From NCBI RefSeq assembly GCF_001420715.1, contig NZ_LJJC01000004.1, positions 205,029 to 252,250 on the forward strand: a stretch of DNA of 47,222 nt, given 5' to 3'. The notes beneath the pieces were generated by a model. The model had not been told where the DNA came from. It worked only from the letters and a program-made list of their open reading frames with translations, and did no database searches. A program made the position numbers and the translations under genes. Numbering within the stretch: the stretch's first letter is position 1; each line of letters begins with the position of its first letter. This DNA comes from Heyndrickxia shackletonii (GTDB lineage: Bacteria > Bacillota > Bacilli > Bacillales > Bacillaceae_C). Shown piece by piece: positions 22,506-31,428 of the stretch.

Positions 22506-23123
22506 TTAATTAAGATTTTCTTTTAACCTTTGTATATCTATGTTTGCTGCGAGCAGTTTGTTTTCTCCTTCTTGCTCGATTAAATCTTTTAATTCGTTCA
22601 GCACAGGATCAAATGCAGTATGTTTTTGAAGCATAAAGGTCATTTCATGCTCTATAGGCAGCCAAGTGTCAATATTCGCTTCATTATGTTGAATTTGTGC
22701 TTCTAATTTATCTAATGCATTTGCAATTTTAGCTTCATATGTTATTTTGTCCTCAAATTCAAACCACAGATGATAAAAAGCTTGGCCATTTTCATCGCCT
22801 AATATATCGCGAATTTTTTCAATTGCTTCTATTTCATTTTGTCTTTTTAATGCTTTTTGTTCAGCGTTATCCATGGTATGAAAGGCAGGGATATCTTTTG
22901 CATATGCTTCTACAAGATCATGAATGATGATCATTTTTAACAATCGCTCACTATTTACTTTTTGATGCAGATAAGGTTCTATTGCCATGGCCATAAGTGC
23001 AACCCGCCAAGTGTGTTCTGCTACACTTTCTCGCCTCCCATTTGAAAGCCAGCTATGACGCAGTTCCATTTTTAGTTTTTCACCTAATTTAATCAATTGA
23101 AGGACATTTTTTAGTTGTTGCAT
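22506..23123 (-). CDS. HD-domain hydrolase (YfbR/HDDC2-like)
   Basis: A 205-residue HD-superfamily metal phosphohydrolase. The motifs are H37 in ESVAEHTWRVAL, the H-D pair at 68-69 (IIIHDLVEA) and a later Asp in NALDKLEA near 138, as in YfbR-type 5'-deoxynucleotidases. Its start overlaps the end of the upstream HAD gene by 13 nt, so the two are translationally coupled and probably act on related phosphate esters. No effector domain is present. Confidence 0.88.
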   Translation of the reverse strand: MQQLKNVLQLIKLGEKLKMELRHSWLSNGRRESVAEHTWRVALMAMAIEPYLHQKVNSERLLKMIIIHDLVEAYAKDIPAFHTMDNAEQKALKRQNEIEAIEKIRDILGDENGQAFYHLWFEFEDKITYEAKIANALDKLEAQIQHNEANIDTWLPIEHEMTFMLQKHTAFDPVLNELKDLIEQEGENKLLAANIDIQRLKENLN

Positions 23124-23869
23124 GAATAAACGCTCTCCTCATTTACATATCGTTTCGCTAGTTCTTTGATTTTTTTAGCGACGTTCTCTCTATTAACAAT
23201 TTCATTTGCATACACAGAAACTGGATGATTCCCCACACAAATACTATGCTTAGCATCCTGAAAAAGCTGCTTATCATTTGCATCATTCCCAAATGCAATA
23301 AATTCTGTAATACCTAATTGCTGCAACCCCTTTTGTTTATCTATGCCAAGGGGACTTATATCAATTAACTCCTCTGAATGGTGTTCAAATAAAGAAACCG
23401 GCATTTTATGTAAAGCCTGTTTCACCTCCGCTGGCGGAGAAAAAATCACCATTTTTGAAATTCCATTTAAACCCTCAAGTGGTTTATTCATCGCTGTTTT
23501 ATGGGGATCTAGGTTTTTAAAAATCGTATGATCCTCTTCACCCGTAAAACTGTAATCCCAATCACTATCCGCTAGATATTTTAATTGATATGATTCAATC
23601 AATTTTTTTAATGCTATCACTATTTCTTGTTTGAAATAGATAACTTCAATTTTCCCGTTTTTAAAAGTAAATGCGCCATTGCCACCAACCATCTTTACGT
23701 GATGATATCTCTTGGGCAGTACCGGTAATAAATCACGGATAGGTCTGGCGGAAGCAAAGATTACTTCATGCCCTTTATCCAAGCATTCATCCAAAGCAGA
23801 ACAAATTTCTTCCTCTATATTCTTTCCGGTAAAGCAAATAGTGCCGTCTATATCAAATACAAAATTCAT
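23111..23869 (-). CDS. HAD-superfamily (Cof/IIB-type) phosphatase
   Basis: A 252-residue HAD phosphatase. Motif I is FDIDGT (nucleophile D6, acid D8), motif II is FASARP, motif III Lys lies in IDKQKGLQQL, and motif IV is FGNDANDKQLF. A C2-type cap fills the middle (about 80-180). ATG 23869 is chosen because it has AAGGGG at 8 nt; an in-frame GTG at 23878 is the alternative. First gene of a two-gene operon with the HD protein, divergent from the Crp-family regulator at 23944. Probable substrate: a sugar phosphate or nucleotide. Confidence 0.88.
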   Translation of the reverse strand: MNFVFDIDGTICFTGKNIEEEICSALDECLDKGHEVIFASARPIRDLLPVLPKRYHHVKMVGGNGAFTFKNGKIEVIYFKQEIVIALKKLIESYQLKYLADSDWDYSFTGEEDHTIFKNLDPHKTAMNKPLEGLNGISKMVIFSPPAEVKQALHKMPVSLFEHHSEELIDISPLGIDKQKGLQQLGITEFIAFGNDANDKQLFQDAKHSICVGNHPVSVYANEIVNRENVAKKIKELAKRYVNEESVYSCNN

Positions 23870-23943
23870 TATGCTCACCCCTTTTTACATATGTTACAAA
23901 AGTTTTGATAGAATGTAGAGGACAGATGTCCCGGAGGTAAAAT

Positions 23944-24612
23944 ATGAGCATAAATTTAAAGCAAGCATGCGAACAGTTTAATCTACCAATTCCTTTATCT
24001 ATTCAGCATTTATTGATGTTACGCACATTCCATGAAAAAGAAATTATTCTTCAATCGGGAAAAGAAATAGACGGGTTATACTTGTTAATAGAAGGTCGGT
24101 ATTATGTAACAACAAGGGAAGTAACCGGCAAAGAATTATTACTACGTTATTGCAATCCTCTGTCTGTTTTGGGCGATATTGAAATTTTACAAGACTGTAC
24201 GATTCAATCGGATTGCATCGCTTCAAGTAAGTGTACTTTTATCTTCATTCCACTTTCGGTTTATATAACATATTTGCAAATGGATGGTACATTTACAAAG
24301 CTTCTATTAAAAGAACTTGCATATAAATTGCAAACTTGTACTATTTCCTCAAGAGTGAATGCACTAGCATCAGTTGAAGCTCGTTTCGCAGCTTATTTAT
24401 GTACAATTTACTCGGATTCTTCTACAAAAGATTATATTTTTACATCTAATTTAAATGAGGTGGCTTCATTAATCGGAACAACCAAAAGACACTTAAATCG
24501 AATTATCAAAACTTGGGGTGAACAAGATATTATTACTCGAACAACAGAAGGGATTAAAATAATAGATTTTGCAAAACTAGATCTTTATTCTGAGGATATT
24601 CGTTATGAATAA
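23944..24612 (+). CDS. Crp/Fnr-family regulator (YeiL-like)
   Basis: A 222-residue regulator. The N-terminal cyclic-nucleotide-binding beta-roll spans about 15-115 (EKEIILQSGKEIDGLYLLIEGRYYV, LGDIEIL), followed by a dimerisation helix and a C-terminal HTH near 165-200 (LNEVASLIGTTKRHLNRIIKTW). The invariant cAMP contacts are absent, so it senses something else. The layout matches YeiL-type regulators. It is divergent from the HAD-HD operon across 74 bp containing the 8-bp palindrome ACATATGT, and probably controls it. Confidence 0.88.
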   Translation: MSINLKQACEQFNLPIPLSIQHLLMLRTFHEKEIILQSGKEIDGLYLLIEGRYYVTTREVTGKELLLRYCNPLSVLGDIEILQDCTIQSDCIASSKCTFIFIPLSVYITYLQMDGTFTKLLLKELAYKLQTCTISSRVNALASVEARFAAYLCTIYSDSSTKDYIFTSNLNEVASLIGTTKRHLNRIIKTWGEQDIITRTTEGIKIIDFAKLDLYSEDIRYE

Positions 24613-24707
24613 TAATTTTAAAGTGTAAAAAAGTACATACGAAAACAAAGGAAAAACCGGTGAGAAGAATCACCTCAGTACTTGTGAGCAAAAAGTCATT
24701 AACAGGA

Positions 24708-24732
24708 AAAGGCGTGGCGTTTACCACGCTTT
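24708..24732 (-). terminator. Terminator of the minus-strand hydrolase
   Basis: GCGTGG and CCACGC flank a 6-nt loop; read on the minus strand the stem is followed by CCTTTTCC. It begins at the stop codon. Confidence 0.65.
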
Positions 24733-25375
24733 AAAATTGTTCCATTTCTTTCATAATCTTTTTTAAAACCTCAATTGTCTCTGGCGTATCATCTTCATAT
24801 TCTAAGCCATGATTCACTTTTGGAAATAATGTTGACAGGATATTTGGATTCTTTAGCAATTGATTGTATCTGTCCTCAATATAGCAGTAATCATTGTCAC
24901 CAATAAAGCACAAACCACTATTTTCACTACTGATCATTGCATTAAATACATCATCCCTATGAAGCAACGGGGTTAACCACACCGCTTTAGCATTCTTAAA
25001 AATCTGCCTTTTTAATTCAGTGCCCATAGCGATTGTTCCTAAGGACTTACCGACTAGATAATAGTTTTCGTAAGGTGAGTCTCCAAAAATCTTATCAATA
25101 ACGGTCCTTACATCATATTTAACCGCTTCTGCTAATTCCTCATTACTGAAATCATCATAAAATGAATCATTGTATTGATAATTTATATGTAAAATGTCAA
25201 ATGATCTGTTTAAAAAAATCTTAGTTGCATAATGAAAAAGCGGTCTTTCAACGGAATATCCTCCCCCTGGGAGGAAAATGGCTAAATTACTAGATTTATT
25301 TTCATCCGCATACAAAGAAAAAGGAATATCTTTTTCTTTGTATCCTTGAACGATATTTGTGTTTATTTGCTTCAT
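24731..25375 (-). CDS. Alpha/beta hydrolase-like protein
   Basis: A 214-residue compact alpha/beta-hydrolase fold. AIFLPGGGYSVERP is the oxyanion-type first loop, YYLVGKSLGTIAMG holds the nucleophile elbow (GKSLG), CFIGDNDYCY is the acid strand, and the His is in VNHGLEYED. Its small size and lack of a lid resemble dienelactone hydrolase-like proteins. GAGGGGGG lies before the ATG. It is isolated, with no evident partner. Confidence 0.82.
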   Translation of the reverse strand: MKQINTNIVQGYKEKDIPFSLYADENKSSNLAIFLPGGGYSVERPLFHYATKIFLNRSFDILHINYQYNDSFYDDFSNEELAEAVKYDVRTVIDKIFGDSPYENYYLVGKSLGTIAMGTELKRQIFKNAKAVWLTPLLHRDDVFNAMISSENSGLCFIGDNDYCYIEDRYNQLLKNPNILSTLFPKVNHGLEYEDDTPETIEVLKKIMKEMEQF

Positions 25376-25525
25376 AAAAACCCCCCTCTAGCTGACGAAA
25401 TATTCAAACAATTTGTATTGATTTTAGCATAAAATTCCATATTTTAATAGAGGAAGCGGATTAAAGGACTTTCCGGAAAATTGTAGTATTACCTATATAA
25501 GTGCTAATTCGGGGAGAAAATCAAA

Positions 25526-25989
25526 ATGCCATTAATTGTGTATAAAATTTACATCAAGGCACCGATTGACAAATGCCTTGACCTTGCAAGAGATGTAGAA
25601 GTACATACGAAAACGACAAGTAAAACAAACGAAAGAGCAGTGGGAGGCACCACCTCAGGACTGCTTGAACTGGGGGATACAGTAACTTGGGAGGCAGTTC
25701 ATTTCGGAATCAAGCAAAGATTAACTGCTCAAATAATCGAAATGGAAAAGCCAAATAGATTTGTTGATATTATGGTAAAGGGTGCCTTTCACTCTTTTGT
25801 TCATACACATCAATTTATGGAACAGGGGGAAGGAACCATCATGATTGACCAGTTTCAGTATAAATCTCCACTAGGTCTCATTGGGGTTTTAGCCGACAAA
25901 TTATTTTGGAAAAATATATGAGAAAATTCATTATTTCTCGCGCAAACGAATTAAAAAAAATTGCGGAAAAGGGAGGCAAATACATATGA
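25526..25989 (+). pseudogene. SRPBCC-family protein with a C-terminal frameshift
   Basis: An SRPBCC (START-like) protein: YKIYIKAPIDKCLDLARDVEVH at the start, VTWEAVHFGIKQRLTAQI in the middle, FQYKSPLGLIGVLADKLFW near the end. The frame stops at TGA 25919-25921 after residue 131. Adding one A to the A5 run at 25910-25914 restores KKYMRKFIISRANELKKIAEKGG to a stop at 25987-25989. That stop overlaps the next ATG (25986) as ATGA, the usual coupling arrangement, so the restored frame is very likely the ancestral one. It is a one-base deletion, a sequencing error or phase-variable slippage. Confidence 0.8.
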
Positions 25990-26843
25990 AACTAATTGAT
26001 ACCACTCCATTCTTTTTGAATAACTATGAACCTAGCATTCCTTTCTTAAGAAGCTATTATGCCGAATACCCAGATATTTTCGAGGTGTATTTTTCTTCCC
26101 ATTGTAAAGATACAGATGAAAGACACACCTCATCGATTGAAAAGTACCCACAATATTTTTCAACGATAAAAGAAGTTCATCAAAATGTTATTCCAATCAT
26201 AAAGGAAGTAACAGAAGAATATTCTAAACTGTATCAAGTTACGTTTCCGATTGATGTTCACTTGATTGTTGGAGGATTCGGTTCCAACGCATATACTTAT
26301 CGGCAAATCATTCCTAACATTACATTCGCTTTAGAAAAATTATCACCAGATCCAGATCACTTAAGAGTAATAGTTGCCCATGAATTTGGACACGCTGCCC
26401 AAAATATTTTGACTGATAATGCGGGGATGGATTGGACAAAAGCAAAGTGGAACAGCCCTCTGATTTGGTCTTATCGGGAAGGAGTGGCAACCCATTTTTC
26501 GAGGAAAATTGCTCCGGGCTTACATCCGTCTATTTACTTTTCGTATAACGACGAAGGGAAGGAATGGCTTGACTTTGCAAATGAAAACGCAAATGAAATT
26601 AAAAGCGCATTTGCGGAAGACTATCAATCTCTCACAACGGAGGAATTGTATCGTGAATGGTTCTCCATCAATGGCGGTAATAAATTTGGCTATAGTAGAT
26701 TAGCCTATTTTATTGGGGAGATGTTTTTTCAAGAAGAGATTGATAGATTGGGAGAAATAGGGGCGATTATAGCCTGGAAAGAGGAAGACTTTGAAGACCG
26801 TATAAAACAATGGCTGTTGTGTATAGGGGATGAAGCGAAATGA
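25986..26843 (+). CDS. Zinc metallopeptidase-like protein (HEFGH)
   Basis: A 285-residue protein with the gluzincin-type motif HEFGH at 132-136 (VIVAHEFGHAAQN) and a probable third ligand Glu in WSYREGVATHFSR near 163. It resembles DUF2268-like zinc peptidases of bacilli. There is no signal peptide, so it is cytoplasmic. GGGAGG precedes the ATG, which overlaps the restored stop of the SRPBCC gene. The substrate is unknown. Confidence 0.82.
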   Translation: MKLIDTTPFFLNNYEPSIPFLRSYYAEYPDIFEVYFSSHCKDTDERHTSSIEKYPQYFSTIKEVHQNVIPIIKEVTEEYSKLYQVTFPIDVHLIVGGFGSNAYTYRQIIPNITFALEKLSPDPDHLRVIVAHEFGHAAQNILTDNAGMDWTKAKWNSPLIWSYREGVATHFSRKIAPGLHPSIYFSYNDEGKEWLDFANENANEIKSAFAEDYQSLTTEELYREWFSINGGNKFGYSRLAYFIGEMFFQEEIDRLGEIGAIIAWKEEDFEDRIKQWLLCIGDEAK

Positions 26844-27040
26844 GGGGGCCGGTCTCTTGCCACACCTAATTGAAAATCAAGTTCGGTCTGCACTGTTCTG
26901 GAGAAAGAAGGATTATGCCTATTAATATAGAACCTTAACAGTAACTCTTTTAATAAGATACATTGTCTAAAAGTGATAGACGAAAAGGAAATGTGAAGTC
27001 TTATTAAACTATCAAAGCAAATATAAAGGAGAACGAATTA

Positions 27041-27922
27041 ATGAAAAATATTTTAGTACTAGGTGGTACACGTTTTTTTGGCCGTGAATTGGTGGAGTTA
27101 CTGATTGAAGAAGGACATAATGTTGCGATCATGACTCGGGGTAAATCCGGCAATCCATTTGGTGACAAGGTAGAACATCTTGTCGGAGATCGTTCCAATA
27201 AGGAAGAACTGGCAAAAATAGCAGAAGATCGTACATTTGATATTGTTTATGATAATATTTGCTTTTCCCCAAATGAAGCTTATGAGTTTTGTGAAGTTTT
27301 CAATGGAAAAATTGGCAAGCTTGTTTTCACCTCTACACTTTCTACATATGAAATGGATGGGAAAGTAAAAAATGAGGATGATTTTAATCCTTATCATTAT
27401 GAAATTCGTTTTGGCAATAGTGAAGATTTCTCTTACGGGGAAGGAAAACGTCAAGCGGAAGCTGTTTTCTTTAAATATGCGAAATTCCCGGTTGTAGCAG
27501 TTCGCTTCCCTATCGTAATGGGAGAAAATGATTATACACGCCGTTTACATTTCCACGTTGAACGTGTAGCAAATGGAGAGCCAATCGGATTTTTAAATAT
27601 GGACGCAGAAATGTCCTTTATCCAAGCAACAGAGGCAGCACGGTTTTTAAAATGGGCTGGCTTCTCAGAAGTGGAGGGGCCATATAATGCAACAGCAAGC
27701 GGGAAGATTGCATTATCCGAGTTAATAAAATTGGTCGAAGAAGCTACTGGAAAATCAGCAAAAATCTCCTTAGTTGGAAATGATGAAATACGCTCACCTT
27801 ATGCGATTCCTGCTTCCTGGTATATGACAAATGAAAAGGCAACAAACAGTGGTTTCCAATTTACTAATTTACATGATTGGTTGAAACCATTGATTGAAGC
27901 GATTGCGAGTAATAAAGAATAA
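27041..27922 (+). CDS. NAD-dependent epimerase/dehydratase family protein
   Basis: A 293-residue atypical/extended short-chain dehydrogenase with the nucleotide-binding loop LGGTRFFG (7-14) and an active-site-like YGEGKRQAE near 139-147 in place of YxxxK. VRFPIVMGENDYTRR and the C-terminal substrate domain follow. Close relatives are annotated as sugar-nucleotide epimerases or reductases. AAAGGAG precedes the ATG. It stands alone, with a strong terminator after it. Confidence 0.87.
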   Translation: MKNILVLGGTRFFGRELVELLIEEGHNVAIMTRGKSGNPFGDKVEHLVGDRSNKEELAKIAEDRTFDIVYDNICFSPNEAYEFCEVFNGKIGKLVFTSTLSTYEMDGKVKNEDDFNPYHYEIRFGNSEDFSYGEGKRQAEAVFFKYAKFPVVAVRFPIVMGENDYTRRLHFHVERVANGEPIGFLNMDAEMSFIQATEAARFLKWAGFSEVEGPYNATASGKIALSELIKLVEEATGKSAKISLVGNDEIRSPYAIPASWYMTNEKATNSGFQFTNLHDWLKPLIEAIASNKE

Positions 27923-27948
27923 AGGTAAATTTAGCTTTCGCCATATTG

Positions 27949-27983
27949 AAGAATCCATTTTGATCAAAAATGGATTCTTTTTA
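27949..27983 (+). terminator. Terminator of the dehydratase gene
   Basis: AAGAATCCATTTT pairs with AAAATGGATTCTT around a short loop, ending in TTTTT. Confidence 0.92.
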
Positions 27984-28072
27984 TATTTGTAAAATATATC
28001 CTTCTAGATAATTTGATTTATTTCAAAGTAACATTTTCCACATTACAACAAATAGTGACAAAAAAGTATATT

Positions 28073-28092
28073 AATAAAACGTTTGATTAAAA
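28073..28092. promoter_or_regulatory. Half of a TTTGATTAAA palindrome
   Basis: ACGTTTGATTAAAA matches the right half of the perfect 22-bp palindrome at 31319-31340, again in a convergent intergenic gap. It may be a TetR-like operator or its remnant. Confidence 0.35.
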
Positions 28093-28173
28093 TCAATGAA
28101 AACCATTGTTTTATGAGGGACTTCCGATTTATTACATCGAAAAACATGATATTAATTGACGAAGAATTTTCCT

Positions 28174-29421
28174 TTATATCTTTTTCAATCCTCTTACATC
28201 CTTACTAAACAACGGAGCCAATCCCATTAACATCGCCCATGTACCTGCGAAGTAAAAAATATACCGAATTGGAATATGATCGGCTAAATAGCCGCCGAGA
28301 AAGACGGTAGCGGGCATCATGAATGCGGAAATACTAGTAACAAGAGAATCCACCCGAGCACGGTATTTTGCATCCACAAGTGTAATAAAAAGGGTGCCTA
28401 CTACAACTCCTTGAAAAATACTAAAAAATGTTTGTATAGCGAATAAAATAAAAGCAAATACCAATTCATTTACGGTTCCCAATAAGACCATGCAACTGCA
28501 AGATATAATTTGTGCACCTGATAGAATAATTACAGGTTTGATTTTTTTTACTACTTTACCAGCAAAAAGGCCAGTCACAATGGAGACAGCTACACCAATA
28601 GCCTCAAAAAAGCCATACTGTGACGAAGTAGCTCCATATTGTGTTTTAAGGAGAACAATATATAAATATCCAATCGAAACAATATTTGTACCCATATTCA
28701 TAAACGTAAGTGCAAGTAATGCATTATGTCCCCGTAAAATTTTTACTCCTTCCTTAAACTCTTTCCAAAATTCCTTTTTCTTTTGGTTTTGCTGTATTTT
28801 CTTTGATTCATATTTAGGAAGTACCAACCATTTTACCAATGCGGCTGCAAGGATGAATAAAACAGAATGTGTCAACAAGACTCCGATAAACCCAATTAAC
28901 GAGAGCAAAAATCCTGCAATAGCATTGCCTAGTAAAGAAGCAGTATTGTTTGCTGAAGACAAATATCCACTCACTATTGGAATGCGATCTTTCCCTATAA
29001 GAGAAGGCAACAAACGGTTTCGTGATGGAAAAATAAATAATTGAGCTACATCATTAAGGATAACCATCACCATAACAGAAAAGACTATGTAATCAATGAA
29101 AAAAACATATGATAAAGCTAATACTACTCCAATCAACGCCATCGCAATATACGCTTTTTGCATAGCTGACTTTGGATTGGTTCGATCTACAAGCACCCCT
29201 ATAAATGGCCCCGCAAATACATTCACAATAAAGGAAATAGCGGCAATGGCTGAGGTTAAAAAGGCAGACCCAGTACGTTCCAGCACATACCATGAAACAC
29301 AAAGCGTATAAATCGCTTCGGCAATGCTCCCAATTGCGGATGTACTTACAATTAGAGACATGTTTCTTTTTATAAACGAGTTAGGTGCTTCTTGTTTAAT
29401 TTGGGCAATTTCTGTTTCCAT
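28174..29421 (-). CDS. MFS exporter
   Basis: A 415-residue major facilitator of the MFS_3/enterobactin-exporter-like type with about 12 helices. The loop 2-3 motif is FIGVLVDRTNPK, close to the DRxGRR family signature. The central cytoplasmic loop (YESKKIQQNQKKKEFWKEFKEGV) separates two six-helix halves. Start ATG with AAAGGGA. It is divergent from the HTH-TPR regulator across a repeated operator region, so export of a toxin, drug or signal under that regulator is the likely role. Confidence 0.9.
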   Translation of the reverse strand: METEIAQIKQEAPNSFIKRNMSLIVSTSAIGSIAEAIYTLCVSWYVLERTGSAFLTSAIAAISFIVNVFAGPFIGVLVDRTNPKSAMQKAYIAMALIGVVLALSYVFFIDYIVFSVMVMVILNDVAQLFIFPSRNRLLPSLIGKDRIPIVSGYLSSANNTASLLGNAIAGFLLSLIGFIGVLLTHSVLFILAAALVKWLVLPKYESKKIQQNQKKKEFWKEFKEGVKILRGHNALLALTFMNMGTNIVSIGYLYIVLLKTQYGATSSQYGFFEAIGVAVSIVTGLFAGKVVKKIKPVIILSGAQIISCSCMVLLGTVNELVFAFILFAIQTFFSIFQGVVVGTLFITLVDAKYRARVDSLVTSISAFMMPATVFLGGYLADHIPIRYIFYFAGTWAMLMGLAPLFSKDVRGLKKI

Positions 29422-29445
29422 GTTTATGTCCCTTTCTTTAATTTA

Positions 29446-29530
29446 TTTAAAAATAATATTAAATATATTTAAAAATAAATGCAACTAAATTTTTAAAAAT
29501 TTTTAAAAATAAAATTAAATATATTTAAAA
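29446..29530. promoter_or_regulatory. Duplicated AT-rich operator in the MFS/HTH-TPR divergent promoter
   Basis: Two 29-bp copies (29446-29474 and 29502-29530) differ at one base and lie 56 bp apart. Each contains the perfect palindrome TTAAATATATTTAA (29459-29472 and 29515-29528). The second copy abuts the -10 box TACAAT at 29536-29541 of the regulator gene. Confidence 0.7.
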
Positions 29531-29575
29531 TGTGATACAATATGGTTATCGATTGAACCGAAAAGGAGTTTACAA

Positions 29576-30868
29576 ATGACTCATATAGGGGAAAAAATAA
29601 AAAAACTGAGAAAAGAAAAGAAGCTTACTTTAGCGGATGTGGCAAAAGACCAAATGTCTCCGGCAATGGTCAGTTTAATAGAAAATGGAAAATCCAAGCC
29701 ATCAGCTGAAAATTTAAAGCATATTGCTGATCAATTAGGGGTAAACGTTTCGGATTTGTTAGGTGGAGGACTAACAAAAGAGGAGTTAAGGAATGAGTTA
29801 ACCTATCTATTGGATATGTTGGATGGTATGGCTGATTCCGTTAAATTAGAAAAAGCTATTACTCATATTAAAAAGTTGCTTCCTCAGTTAGGAAGTGATT
29901 TTGCGTCTGCAAGAATTTATGAAATTTACGCTCGCAGTCTATTTTCTTATTATCTGTATTACAAATCGCAATATGATCTGCTAGATGATAGGGATTGGGC
30001 AATACATGCTGCACAAGCGGAGAAATTATATAAAGATCTGCAAATGGAAAGCAGAGTATTGAAAATGCGCTTTTTCTTTGCATATGTTGAATCCTTTCAT
30101 GGGAACTACCAAAAAACATTGGAACTCATTAATACGGCCCTTAACAATGTAACAGGAACGGATTATGAAACGATTTCCGTTCAAATTGACCTAATGCTAT
30201 TGAAAATGGACATACTGGATTCATTAGGTGATTTTGAAGGAACGGTTCGGCTGCTTGATGAAATTATACGATTCTCCAATAAACATGTTATGCTAAATCG
30301 CTTTTTTGAAATCCATAACCGCGGAGCTTTAATGTACTACAATATCAATAATTTTTCGCTTGCAAGAGAATATGTGGATAAAATCAATAAGTTTTTCGAA
30401 ATCGTTGATAATGATCACCTGTATCTTGAAAAAGAAATCATTTTGACGCACTATGCAGAGTTTTATGAGAACGACCCTGAAACAGCGCTTGAAATGGCAA
30501 TGGAGTATGAAAAGAAACTGCAAAACATGGAGTCATTAAACGAAAACTGGAAAATCATATACGGAGATTCCGCAGTAGATATGAAAGCCAGATGTTATAC
30601 AAAGCTGAAACAACCGGAAAAAGCATTACCTTTATTCAGAGAATTACTAAAAGAAGACAATAAACATGTTTTTGAGTACTCTCCAATGGACATTGCGATT
30701 CGGGAGATAAATAAATCATACCAAGCTATATGTTATAAGGAACTTGGTCAACCAGAAAAAGCCACGGAATATGCTCTGGAGGCTATAAAAAGGCTGCGTC
30801 AATATCCGCACACTGCGTATTATCAGTTTGCAAGAAATGTTTTGCAGGAGATTCAGGTGAAGGCATGA
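29576..30868 (+). CDS. XRE-type HTH regulator with TPR domain (RNPP-like)
   Basis: A 430-residue one-component regulator. The XRE HTH covers about residues 5-60 (GEKIKKLRKEKKLTLADVAK, SPAMVSLIENGKSKPSAENL), followed by some 350 residues of TPR-like helices (for example YCYTKLKQPEKAL-type and ELGQPEKATEYALEAI repeats). This resembles peptide-binding RNPP and related regulators. No pheromone precursor gene adjoins it, so the ligand may instead be the exporter's substrate. AAAAGGAG precedes the ATG. It is divergent from the MFS gene and co-oriented with the small RpoA-CTD-like gene. Confidence 0.88.
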   Translation: MTHIGEKIKKLRKEKKLTLADVAKDQMSPAMVSLIENGKSKPSAENLKHIADQLGVNVSDLLGGGLTKEELRNELTYLLDMLDGMADSVKLEKAITHIKKLLPQLGSDFASARIYEIYARSLFSYYLYYKSQYDLLDDRDWAIHAAQAEKLYKDLQMESRVLKMRFFFAYVESFHGNYQKTLELINTALNNVTGTDYETISVQIDLMLLKMDILDSLGDFEGTVRLLDEIIRFSNKHVMLNRFFEIHNRGALMYYNINNFSLAREYVDKINKFFEIVDNDHLYLEKEIILTHYAEFYENDPETALEMAMEYEKKLQNMESLNENWKIIYGDSAVDMKARCYTKLKQPEKALPLFRELLKEDNKHVFEYSPMDIAIREINKSYQAICYKELGQPEKATEYALEAIKRLRQYPHTAYYQFARNVLQEIQVKA

Positions 30869-30904
30869 AGGTATATATTTAACGGAGAAGGAGGTATTTT
30901 TAGA

Positions 30905-31198
30905 ATGACAACTTCAAATAAAAATTTAAGAACCTGCGAAAAAGGACACAAATATTATAAAAGCAGTGATTGCCCGGCTTGTCCGATTTGTGAGCGGGAA
31001 CCAATACCTGAAAATGGATTTCTTTCCATCCTATCTGCACCAGCAAGACGAGCGCTAGAAAACAACGGGATAACCTCTATACAAGAGCTAGCAAAGTATA
31101 CAGAAAAAGAGATATTGAAATTTCATGGGATGGGACCAGCTTCATTGCCCAAACTTAGATCTGCTTTAGAGGAAAATGGGTTATCTTTTAGAAGCTAA
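30905..31198 (+). CDS. Small protein with zinc-ribbon-like Cys cluster and RNA polymerase alpha CTD-like domain
   Basis: A 97-residue protein. Cys at 11, 23, 26 and 29 (CPACPIC) look like a metal knuckle. Residues about 40-95 match the helix-hairpin-helix fold of the RNA polymerase alpha subunit C-terminal domain (LSAPARRALENNGITSIQELAKYTEKEILKFHGMGPASLPKL). Such stand-alone proteins occur in bacilli and might modulate transcription; this is inferred. It follows the regulator by 36 nt with AGGAGG, so it is probably co-transcribed. Confidence 0.85.
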   Translation: MTTSNKNLRTCEKGHKYYKSSDCPACPICEREPIPENGFLSILSAPARRALENNGITSIQELAKYTEKEILKFHGMGPASLPKLRSALEENGLSFRS

Positions 31199-31233
31199 TA
31201 GATAAGATTACATCCTTAAAGATAAATAAATTT

Positions 31234-31264
31234 AACGGTTGGGGGTAAGTTCCAACCGTTTTTA
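31234..31264 (+). terminator. Intrinsic terminator
   Basis: AACGGTTGG and CCAACCGTT flank a 9-nt loop, followed by TTTT. Confidence 0.93.
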
Positions 31265-31318
31265 TGATTCATTGATTTGGATATTCTACTCGTTCCACAC
31301 TTATTCGACACATGCAAT

Positions 31319-31340
31319 TTTAATCAAACGTTTGATTAAA
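31319..31340. promoter_or_regulatory. Perfect 22-bp palindrome, probable operator
   Basis: TTTAATCAAAC followed directly by its exact complement GTTTGATTAAA. A TTGACT lies immediately after it (31341). The only frame following is an eight-codon ATG-TGA at 31381. The flanking genes converge on it, so it may be the surviving operator of a deleted gene. Confidence 0.6.
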
Positions 31341-31428
31341 TTGACTGAATCGTTAGTATTAAAGGTTATATTTAAGGATATGAATGCGAAAAAGGTTGCT
31401 TTTTGAGGAGAACACTACCCCCCACCAC

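Noticed and set aside
28490-29044. 184-codon frame antisense to the MFS exporter
   Set aside because: The exporter frame has full helix and motif content; the antisense frame has no family features or ribosome binding site.
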